Of a stretch of 64,000 nucleotides of DNA, positions 36,538 to 43,415 are shown piece by piece. Location of the stretch: the NCBI RefSeq assembly GCF_030525615.1, contig NZ_JAUNEJ010000002.1, positions 223,855-287,854 of the forward strand. Direction: 5' to 3'. Source of the stretch: Cutibacterium sp. (lineage in GTDB: Bacteria; Actinomycetota; Actinomycetes; Propionibacteriales; Propionibacteriaceae). The number at the start of each line of letters is the position of its first letter. Position 1 is the stretch's first letter. The translations under genes were made by a program, and so were the position numbers. The notes below the pieces were generated by a model, which worked only from the letters and a program-made list of their open reading frames with translations, did not search any database and was not told where the DNA came from.

Positions 36538-36565
36538 AGGACTCTCACCCTCCGGTGAGAGTCCT
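36538..36565 (+). terminator. Hairpin terminator after PfpI-like gene
   Basis: A perfect 12-bp stem (AGGACTCTCACC with GGTGAGAGTCCT) and a 4-base loop, followed by ATTTG. Confidence 0.85.
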
Positions 36566-36589
36566 ATTTGCGTGCGCAGCGACGACAAC

Positions 36590-37257
36590 TCGGGTGGAAA
36601 AACGACCTCGGTCTGAAATGCCAGCTCAAGGAAGCCGCTGCCGCTACGAACCCTGAAGAGGCCAACAAGCTCTATTAAGAGGCCGAGAAGATGTTGGCCG
36701 AAAACCCACCCACCATCCCGTTATGGACGACCTCTACCCAGGGGAAACTCTCGGTATCTTTGGAGAATCCGGCTGCGGCAAGTCCACCTTGGGAAGGCTG
36801 TTGGTGGCACTAGAACAACCGACCGCCGGCACGATTACCTCCGAGGGACGTGACGTCACCCACTTCAAGGGTTCTGAGATGCGCAAGCTGCGTCGTGATA
36901 TCCAGATCGTCTTTCAAGACCCATACACCTCGTTGGATCCGCGTATGGCTGTCGGCGACATCGTCAGCGAACCTTTCCGCACCCACCCGGAGGCCGTTTC
37001 CCGCAGCAAGCGGACTGAGAGGGTTAAGGAACTCCTGGACCTGGTAGGTCCCGGAACACATCAACCGTTATCCGCACGAGTTTTCTGGTGGTCAGCGGCA
37101 GCGCATTGGTATCGCTCGCGGAATTGCTCTGCAGCCCAAGGTGCTGGTATGCGACCCGTCTTTACGCGGTGAAAAACACCAGGTTTTGCTAACTGGAGAC
37201 GTGCCTTCCCCCGCCAATCCGCCCGCCGGATGCCGGTTCCACACCCGGTGTTGGTGA
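36590..37257 (+). pseudogene. Fused remnants of an oligopeptide ABC transporter operon
   Basis: Three pieces lie head to tail. 36590-36722 reads as the C-terminal part of a peptide-binding protein (WKNDLGLKCQLKEAA, NPEEANKLY, stop TAA, EAEKMLAENPPTIPLW) with an in-frame stop. From 36723 the frame is an OppF-type ATPase: Walker A GESGCGKST, Q-loop FQDPYTSLDPR. After LDLVG at about 37055 it shifts frame; the signature [25 protein letters not shown] continues in another frame to about 37155 and then breaks off. A last fragment, [22 protein letters not shown] (37170-37257), is the C-terminal end of an Opp ATPase. The permeases and most of both ATPases are deleted. Confidence 0.8.
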
Positions 37258-37422
37258 GCACCGCCGCTGTGCTCGGAAAAAGAAACCTCCTTAGACATGC
37301 ACCCAGATGGCCAGGGAGAGCATGCCTGCCGATGTCATTTCGCCCAGATCTTTGACAAGGCTTCAGACGACGCAGAACCCAGCAGCTTGACACCACCTCA
37401 TGAGTGAAAAAGCCCCCTATTC

Positions 37423-39678
37423 TCAAAATCGTTCCGGGAACAACAACTTGAGAACCGACATGGTTAACCGGCGACTCTTCCCTTGGTAAGGATAGATATG
37501 CATATGCATTGCGGGGTTGAAGTTCGCCTCGATTATTCCGTACGCTTCCGCGCCATCCGCAGGTTTTTCTTTGTCAGGAATAATCAAATCAATACCACTG
37601 ATCCGTGCGTGCAATGCCGCCACCGCTTCGGTAGCGACCTTCTTGTACTCATCATTAAACTCATCGGTAACATCGATCGAGTCACCACCCGTGCTGATGT
37701 TAGAATTCTCCCGCAAGTAAACAACCTGCCCTTTTTCAGGCACAGAGTCTATGCCGTAGCCTTGTTTTCTCAACATCAACTGTTCCAACTCGCCTAGTTG
37801 TATCTTTTCCAACGGCGAGCGATGGTGGGTTCCCCGCAACGGATCTGCATTTTTCTCCGCCACTAATTCTTTAATTGTATGATGGCCATCTCCTACGACA
37901 TTCGCGGGTATCCTTAGCAAAATCGCTTCAACCCGACCATCAATCACAAAAAACCGATACTCCGTCCCAGCAAGAAATTCCTCGACCAAAATCGACTGGT
38001 CTTCAGCAAAGGCCAGCCGAACGGCGTCTTGATAATCCTCTAACGAGGCGCCTTCCTCAAAAACCGAGACACCAACACCATAGTTAGTTGTCTTGGGCTT
38101 AACCACAAATCCTTTTCCGCTAAATTGCGGATATGCTCCCAGTGCCTTTTGTACGGAGTTGAATTCTGCCCCTAACGGGACCCGAAATCCGTTCTCGGAC
38201 AAAATCTTCTTGGTGACGGTCTTATTGGCCATAATCAAAGGAACAATATATTGATCCTTGCTCGTCATGTTGCCATTTTTGACGTACTCAACATGCCCAT
38301 CGGTGGACAGCTTCAAAAACTGGTCCGATTCATCTAATACCTCCACCTTGATTCCTCTTTGAATCGAATCAAACATCAAACTCTGCGTCGATAGTTCCAT
38401 ATCGGTGAAGCCCGCCAACTGATACGGCTTCTCCCACGCAGCTTTGTGGTAGGACAGCCCCAGTTCAGTTGCAACCTGGGCCTGACTGGACTCTTGACTT
38501 GCCTGATATAACCGACCAGCGAAGGTTTTACTCGGGTCCGCCAACATCGGCAGCAACTGATCTAGCAAAGGAACCGTCGACACACCAATCTCTTTGGCGA
38601 ATGTACCGAGTTCGTCCGCGATCACTCGCGCTTCTTCAAGATAGACAGTCTGAGCTAGTGGGTGCTCCAACGCTACGTGCTCGTTTTTGCGGTCCCCCGC
38701 CTCGACCCACGCATCAGCATCAGCGCCTTCTTCTTTCGTGGCTAGATATAATAGGAACAGGTGCAAAAACTTCACCTGAGCTTGAGAAATTCCATACTCA
38801 GCGAAGGGATTTATATCAACATTGCGCAATTCAATGTAGCGAATTCCGGCAGTCGCCAAGTCAGCCACTTTTTGGCCGCCCCGCAAACGAACTGGTGAGT
38901 AAAACTCCTTTTCTTCAGAGAGCTTGCCAGTCTCTACCAACCGCGCAATATCTCCCAAATAGGCCTGAAGAGACGCATACGACACCTTCACATCCCCATG
39001 GTTCGTATATCCATACGAACTGTTACGAATACTGCGCACAGGCTCCTGTGGCCCAGAATCCCCAACAAAGTAATTGGCTTCTGTTTGCGGCGTCGCCCCG
39101 AAGAAATACGTTAAAAACCAACGATAGTGCAGGTAGTTGCGCGTGACCTTCAAATACAGCTCTGTTTTAAACTTTACGTAATCTGCTTCATCCGACTTAG
39201 CAAATAGTCTTCGTAAAAGCCCATCGCCAAATTCGAAATTGAAATGAATGCCGCTGACCATTTGCTTGCGCCGCCCGTACGTCTTTGCCAGGAACTGACG
39301 GTATCGGACGTCTTCATCACGATCCAGCTTTGCGATTGCGATATCATCTTCTTGTTCGGGTAACGTCGGCGGCATACTTAATGGCCACAGCATCTCGCCG
39401 GGTGTCATCGACCGATACGTAACATCATGGATCGCAGCCAGGTAACGAAACAACTCTTCCACGCCATCGGCAACTGGCGTAATCAATTCCAACTGATTTT
39501 CAGCAAAATCGGTCTGTATGTATGGGTGAAAGCTGCGATTACCCAGAGCTTTGGGATGGTCCGTTCCAGCGAAGCGCCCGTCCAAACGGACGCGCTGCGC
39601 CTCACGTTCAACCCCATAACGTCCATCGAACACGTAGGGACGTATATCTTCTTGTACCAGCAGTGATCTGAGTGTCAT
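37423..39678 (-). CDS. gshF: Bifunctional glutamate-cysteine ligase / glutathione synthetase
   Basis: A 751-residue two-domain enzyme that makes glutathione from glutamate, cysteine and glycine. Residues 1-about 430 are a GshA-like ligase (GVEREAQRVR, ENQLELITP, SGIHFNFEFGDGLL, RYIELRNVDINPFA). The rest is an ATP-grasp domain (FVVKPKTTNYGVGVSVFEE, ILVEEFLAGTEYRFFVIDGRVEA, YGIIEANFNPAMHMHIYPYQGK) that acts as glutathione synthetase. This fusion is typical of Lactobacillales, Listeria and some Pasteurellaceae. Base composition is clearly lower in GC than the flanks, with AT-rich codons, so acquisition from a low-GC Firmicute is likely. It is the last gene of a minus-strand cluster. Confidence 0.93.
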   Translation of the reverse strand: MTLRSLLVQEDIRPYVFDGRYGVEREAQRVRLDGRFAGTDHPKALGNRSFHPYIQTDFAENQLELITPVADGVEELFRYLAAIHDVTYRSMTPGEMLWPLSMPPTLPEQEDDIAIAKLDRDEDVRYRQFLAKTYGRRKQMVSGIHFNFEFGDGLLRRLFAKSDEADYVKFKTELYLKVTRNYLHYRWFLTYFFGATPQTEANYFVGDSGPQEPVRSIRNSSYGYTNHGDVKVSYASLQAYLGDIARLVETGKLSEEKEFYSPVRLRGGQKVADLATAGIRYIELRNVDINPFAEYGISQAQVKFLHLFLLYLATKEEGADADAWVEAGDRKNEHVALEHPLAQTVYLEEARVIADELGTFAKEIGVSTVPLLDQLLPMLADPSKTFAGRLYQASQESSQAQVATELGLSYHKAAWEKPYQLAGFTDMELSTQSLMFDSIQRGIKVEVLDESDQFLKLSTDGHVEYVKNGNMTSKDQYIVPLIMANKTVTKKILSENGFRVPLGAEFNSVQKALGAYPQFSGKGFVVKPKTTNYGVGVSVFEEGASLEDYQDAVRLAFAEDQSILVEEFLAGTEYRFFVIDGRVEAILLRIPANVVGDGHHTIKELVAEKNADPLRGTHHRSPLEKIQLGELEQLMLRKQGYGIDSVPEKGQVVYLRENSNISTGGDSIDVTDEFNDEYKKVATEAVAALHARISGIDLIIPDKEKPADGAEAYGIIEANFNPAMHMHIYPYQGKSRRLTMSVLKLLFPERF

Positions 39679-39866
39679 TTTATAGCCCTATTGTATCCGA
39701 ATTCTTCTTATGATCGCCAACTCCACTCGTCTCGCAAGAGACCTAGGCCAGATCTGAATCCGCTTGCCTCGAGAACAGTTGCATTCGATACAATACCCCA
39801 CCATACGACCTACTCCCATACCTTTCGGCTTTACGCGCAGATGAAAGTAAGCATAGGAATCTGAAC

Positions 39867-40532
39867 TTAGGCCGAGCACAGATCCTTAATGAAGTACTGG
39901 AAGACGCGAGTCCCATCACCCATGTCGGGACGGGCATACCGACCTCTCATCCGTTCGGGATGCCATTGCGTTCCGATAATGGGAAGTTTATTGTGTTGCA
40001 CCGCCTCAATCACGTTATCGTCACTCCACTGCACCGGAACGCAGCCATCCCCAAGGTCACGAATGGCCTGATGATGAGCACTGTTGACTCTCACCCTTTG
40101 AGTATAGATCGACGACAGAAAACTATGCGCCTTGACCGAAGTCTCATGAATGCGATCACCATGAGGTGTCCAGGTGTGTACTTCTCGGTCAATATCCTGT
40201 TGCAAAGAACCACCCAAGAACACGATGAGTAACTGTAGACCACGGCAGATACCAAAGAGCGGCAGCTTCTGATGGAGTGCCTGATCGATGACTTCCAACT
40301 CGTAGGAGTCATTGGCGTCATTCACATCTTCGGCTGCTACGTTTTTTTGGCCATACCGCAGCGGGTTGATGTCGGGTCCGCCTGGAATCACGACACCATC
40401 AAGTGTCGGCAACAGCTCTTCGTAACTCGTCGGGGTCAGTGTTACAGGTTGCGCATCGCAGGCACGTACCGCTTTGTGGTATTCCTTTGAAAACAGGACG
40501 CCCTCACCGGCAACAATCCCAATACGTTTCAT
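39867..40532 (-). CDS. Class I glutamine-amidotransferase-like hydrolase (peptidase C26)
   Basis: A 221-residue protein related to gamma-glutamyl hydrolases such as PuuD. The nucleophile motif is FGICRGLQLL, the oxyanion region DGVVIPGGPDINPLRYG, and the catalytic His-Glu pair is in TQWHPERM. Enzymes of this family cut gamma-glutamyl bonds in gamma-Glu-GABA, gamma-Glu-putrescine or folylpolyglutamate. Here it sits 188 bases upstream of the glutathione synthetase on the same strand and shares its lower GC, so a role in gamma-glutamyl peptide turnover is plausible. The gap to gshF is AT-rich and could hold its own promoter. Confidence 0.88.
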   Translation of the reverse strand: MKRIGIVAGEGVLFSKEYHKAVRACDAQPVTLTPTSYEELLPTLDGVVIPGGPDINPLRYGQKNVAAEDVNDANDSYELEVIDQALHQKLPLFGICRGLQLLIVFLGGSLQQDIDREVHTWTPHGDRIHETSVKAHSFLSSIYTQRVRVNSAHHQAIRDLGDGCVPVQWSDDNVIEAVQHNKLPIIGTQWHPERMRGRYARPDMGDGTRVFQYFIKDLCSA

Positions 40533-40596
40533 AATTGCTTGATCCTAGGTCGATTCGATTGGCTTAACGGCTGCTGTACGCTGAATTTCAGATGTT

Positions 40597-40812
40597 TCAG
40601 AAACAGCTACACCGGCGCATTCGAAAACCTACGCGATCGTCGTAACCAATACTATTAATCTCAGCCTGAGGCGTGCTTGCTGCACTTTTATCACTGACGA
40701 ATATTCCCAAAGAAAAGCCATCCGCTGTGTTTGACTTTCCCCTACCGTATGCGGATGCCCAGGAGGCACCGGTACCAGTGGGTGTAGCAGTAGCGGTCTT
40801 AGTGAAATGCAC
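40597..40812 (-). CDS. Small 71-residue peptide with C-terminal CSCF
   Basis: A small frame starting at GTG 40812 with AAGGACT 4 bases upstream. The product begins MHFTKTATATPTGTGASWAS, is rich in Ser, Thr, Ala and Gly, and ends GFRMRRCSCF. It has no signal peptide and no membrane span. It lies 64 bases upstream of the C26 hydrolase and on the same strand as that gene and gshF. I do not recognise it. It could be a precursor peptide, or the end of a longer gene that was truncated. A longer reading to 40860 adds a Cys/Phe-rich stretch without a ribosome site. Confidence 0.4.
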   Translation of the reverse strand: MHFTKTATATPTGTGASWASAYGRGKSNTADGFSLGIFVSDKSAASTPQAEINSIGYDDRVGFRMRRCSCF

Positions 40813-41431
40813 GGGAGTCCTTAGAAAGATAAAGTGACAGTTCGCAGGTAGCGAGAGCACGTATTAGATAACTAAGCTCACCGACAACACATTCGCAGCG
40901 GACAGGGAGCTGCCATCTGTGACTTCATGAACTCCCTCCTCATCCGTCTAGTCGTGTGGCTTGAGCCTACCGCAATGCGCCGTGAGTGCTCACATTTTGA
41001 GATGACACTTCACGGTGTGGTCGCTGCCTCAGTGTCGATGTCAAGCTTTTCGCTATGCAGGTTGGGGCCTTCGGCAGCAAGTTTGCTACCAGGTTCATGC
41101 CGCTGACCCTGGTCGCCGGGGTCTTCGTCTCGCTATTTCTGGGAAAGGCATTTTTCGCCGCCTGAGCAGCACCCGAGTCGCTGTGACGTCAGCTACGCCC
41201 ACCCGCTGATAACACACAGCACCCGCCACCCCGAAGATCACCAAGGTGGCGGGCACCGCATTCAGGGACCGGACCCATGCCAGGGATCAGTCGGCATATC
41301 AATCAGCAACGGCACACTCTTCACTGCCGATCGTGTCCAGGTCGACCCGCGTCATCAGCGAGTCAATGAATCACCCCCAGTTCCAGTTTTTCGTCCATTC
41401 CGGGATACGCACTGTGTGCGGCTCCGAGGTC
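40813..41431. other. Stretch of about 620 bases with gene debris only
   Basis: No intact gene is visible. On the plus strand 41004-41164 reads as a fragment: a CGRC pair, VDVKLFAMQVGAFGSKF, then a hydrophobic end LTLVAGVFVSLFLGKAFFAA and a stop. It looks like the C terminus of a membrane protein. A hairpin follows at 41222-41253 (CCCGCCACC with GGTGGCGGG). On the minus strand after rpmE2, short open pieces such as VRIPEWTKNWNWG end in stops and may be decayed coding sequence. Confidence 0.4.
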
Positions 41432-41677
41432 TCACTTCTTGCCGTAGCGACGATTGAACTTCTCGACCCGTCCAGCGGTGTCAACGATCTTGGTCTTGCC
41501 CGTATAGAAGGGGTGACTCGCCGAAGTGACATCGACGTCAATGACCGGGTAGGTATTCCCGTCCTCCCACTCGATCTCTTTCGAGCTGGTGGCAGTGGAC
41601 CTCGTTAAGAAGGTCACGTCTGCCGAGATGTCCCGGAAGACCACGGGGTGATAGTCGGGATGGATGCCTTGTTTCAT
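41432..41677 (-). CDS. rpmE2: Ribosomal protein L31 type B, zinc-free
   Basis: An 81-residue L31 of type [50 protein letters not shown] and [17 protein letters not shown]. The CxxC zinc cysteines of ordinary L31 are absent. GGAAGGAG lies before the ATG at 41677. In many bacteria this paralogue replaces the zinc form when zinc is scarce and is repressed by Zur. It is divergent from rpmB with a Zur-like site between them. Confidence 0.95.
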   Translation of the reverse strand: MKQGIHPDYHPVVFRDISADVTFLTRSTATSSKEIEWEDGNTYPVIDVDVTSASHPFYTGKTKIVDTAGRVEKFNRRYGKK

Positions 41678-41751
41678 CGATCTCCTTCCGGCCTTGGGGT
41701 GTGCCCGTTCGGGGGCGTGCCTGCTAGCGAGTTCGTATCTCGTCTTTTGCA

Positions 41752-41772
41752 GTATATGATAATGATTCTCAC
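41752..41772. promoter_or_regulatory. Zur-type operator between rpmE2 and rpmB
   Basis: ATATGATAATGATTCTCAC is an excellent match to Zur operators of the TGATAATGATTCTCA type. It lies 75 bases upstream of rpmE2 and 26 bases upstream of rpmB, so it can control both directions. A related site precedes rpmJ at 6.84 kb. Confidence 0.75.
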
Positions 41773-41797
41773 CTGCAAAACATGATTGGAGAGACCC

Positions 41798-42034
41798 ATG
41801 CCACGACGCTGTCAGGTCCGCGGCACCAAGCCGGGATTCGGAAACAACGTCTCGCACTCCCAACGCCACACCAAGCGACGCTGGAACCCGAACATCCAGA
41901 AGAAGCGCTACTGGGCGCCTTCATTGGGTAGACGCCTCACCCTCACCGTGACGCCCAAAGCAATCAAAGAAATCGACCATCGCGGTATCGATGTCGTCGT
42001 CGCTGAAATGCTCGCTCAAGGAGAGAAGATCTGA
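41798..42034 (+). CDS. rpmB: Ribosomal protein L28, alternative paralogue
   Basis: A 78-residue L28: [39 protein letters not shown], then [20 protein letters not shown]. Its N terminus has a single Cys, so it lacks the four-Cys zinc site of the primary form. I start at the ATG 41798 with GGAGA upstream rather than the TTG four codons before. It opens a run with rpsN (4-base overlap, ATGA) and rpmF. The rpmG that often follows rpmB in such clusters is absent. Confidence 0.93.
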   Translation: MPRRCQVRGTKPGFGNNVSHSQRHTKRRWNPNIQKKRYWAPSLGRRLTLTVTPKAIKEIDHRGIDVVVAEMLAQGEKI

Positions 42035-42339
42035 TGGCCAAGAAATCCAAGATCGCCGCCCAGAAGAAACGCGAATAGTTGGTCGCCCAGTACGCCGAGC
42101 GGCGCGCTGAGCTCAAGGCCATCGTGAAGTCTCCAGCGTCCTCGTTGGACGAACGCATGGAGGCATCGCGTAAACTGTCGACCCTGCCGCGCGATTCCTC
42201 CCCCGTGCGGCTGCGTAACCGTGACCAGGTCGACGGACGTCCGCGTGGCTATGTCGGCAAGGCCGGTGTGTCCCGTATCCGTTTCCGTGAGATGGCCCAC
42301 CGTGGCGAACTCCCCGGAATCACGAAATCAAGCTGGTGA
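42034..42339 (+). pseudogene. rpsN: Ribosomal protein S14 (rpsN paralogue) with in-frame amber stop
   Basis: Read through, this is a complete 101-residue zinc-free S14: [14 protein letters not shown], stop [60 protein letters not shown]. Codon 15 (42076-42078) is TAG. Everything after it stays in frame to the normal end, so this is a single nonsense change. A TTG codon follows the TAG at once and could allow reinitiation of an 86-residue product, which would lack the basic N terminus. The ATG overlaps the rpmB stop. Without suppression or reinitiation the paralogue is inactive. Confidence 0.9.
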
Positions 42340-42343
42340 GACC

Positions 42344-42514
42344 ATGGCAGTACCGAAGCGCAAGAAGTCCCGTTCGACCACGCGTCATAGGCGGGCCCAG
42401 TGGAAGGCCACGCCAACACAACTGGTTGAGATCCGCGCTGAGGGCAGGGTCCTGCGGGTCCCGCGACATCTGGTCAAGGCCTACCACTCTGGGCTGATCC
42501 AGCCCGAGGACTGA
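42344..42514 (+). CDS. rpmF: Ribosomal protein L32, zinc-free paralogue
   Basis: A 56-residue L32: MAVPKRKKSRSTTRHRRAQWKA, then TPTQLVEIRAEGRVLRVPRHLVKAYHSGL. The four cysteines of the zinc-binding form are absent. It starts 5 bases after the end of rpsN and closes the Zur-type cluster. Confidence 0.93.
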   Translation: MAVPKRKKSRSTTRHRRAQWKATPTQLVEIRAEGRVLRVPRHLVKAYHSGLIQPED

Positions 42515-42657
42515 GTCCTCGCACCCCTCGCATCCCTTGCATCCCTCGCAACCCGGGCGGTCCTGCGCGTCCGCTCGGGCGACGTCCGCACGACCACACC
42601 CCCGCACAGCCGCCTTCTTCATGCTCACAAAGGCGCTGACCCCGTAGGGTTGTTGTC

Positions 42658-43023
42658 ATGAGCAAGCCAGAAGTGACCCTGCCCGATTCCGCCCCTGACG
42701 ACCTCGTCATCGAGGACATCACACTCGGAGATGGCCCCGAAGCCTCCGCCGGTAACCTTGTCGAGGTCCATTACGTCGGAGTAGCCCTCAGCAATGGCCG
42801 CGAGTTTGATTCCTCGTGGAACCGTGGCGAACCACTGACTTTCCAGCTGGGTGCTGGCCAGGTGATCCCCGGATGGGATGACGGTGTTCAGGGCATGAAG
42901 GTCGGCGGACGACGCAAACTTGTCATCCCTGCTCATCTCGCCTATGGCCCGCAAGGTATTCCCGGCGTGATCGCTGGCGGCGAGACGCTGGTTTTCGTTT
43001 GCGACCTTGTCAACGTCATCTGA
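42658..43023 (+). CDS. FKBP-type peptidyl-prolyl isomerase
   Basis: A 121-residue cytosolic FKBP that speeds proline isomerisation. Motifs are GNLVEVHYVGVALSNGREFDSSWNRGEPLTFQLG, VIPGWDDGVQGMKVGGRRKLVIPAHLAYG and GGETLVFVCDLV, close to the single-domain FKBPs of Mycobacterium and Streptomyces. There is no signal peptide. A perfect hairpin ends the transcript. Confidence 0.95.
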   Translation: MSKPEVTLPDSAPDDLVIEDITLGDGPEASAGNLVEVHYVGVALSNGREFDSSWNRGEPLTFQLGAGQVIPGWDDGVQGMKVGGRRKLVIPAHLAYGPQGIPGVIAGGETLVFVCDLVNVI

Positions 43024-43036
43024 GATCACTCGCTCG

Positions 43037-43063
43037 CGCCCGGACCCTCACAGGGTCCGGGCG
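43037..43063 (+). terminator. Hairpin terminator after FKBP
   Basis: A perfect 12-bp stem (CGCCCGGACCCT with AGGGTCCGGGCG) around a 3-base loop, 14 bases after the stop. Confidence 0.85.
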
Positions 43064-43415
43064 TCGTCGCATAATCGGGCTGTGAGGCCAACCAGGAGCA
43101 GGCACTCACGCTCTCTACGAGGAATTGCGATCGACGCGCGCCACGATGAACGCAAGGCCGCACTCATCCGCCCAGCCAAGACCCGTGTCCGCCCGACCAA
43201 GACCCGTGCCAACGATGTGGTCACAATGAACTAACAACGACATCTCCCCTTGTGCACCACCTGTGGTGATACCGTCGAGATATGTCTCATTGACGAGACG
43301 ACCCACGGCGATCACACCGACGCGATTCGCCTCACACAGGGCAGTTGCGCGTGCCGTTTCACCGTTGTCATCGCGTCATGACGACACCACATGAGTACAC
43401 ATCTGGGGGCCATCG
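43064..43415. other. Gap upstream of the hut operon
   Basis: About 350 bases separate the FKBP terminator from hutU. They contain a doubled CCAAGACCCGTG motif (about 43178-43208), an exact CACCAC-CT-GTGGTG palindrome (43255-43268) that could be an operator for the hut regulator, and a possible short cysteine-rich frame listed separately. No regulator gene is present. Confidence 0.4.
43250..43381 (+). CDS. Possible 43-residue Cys-rich peptide
   Basis: A short frame starting at TTG 43250 reads LCTTCGDTVEICLIDETTHG, then HTDAIRLTQGSCACRFTVVIAS. A CxxC pair, a lone Cys and a CxC pair give a plausible small zinc-ribbon pattern with alternating strand-like segments. Against it: no ribosome site, a TTG start, and a stop (TAA) just 8 codons upstream in frame. 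It may be a remnant or chance. Confidence 0.25.
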   Translation: MCTTCGDTVEICLIDETTHGDHTDAIRLTQGSCACRFTVVIAS

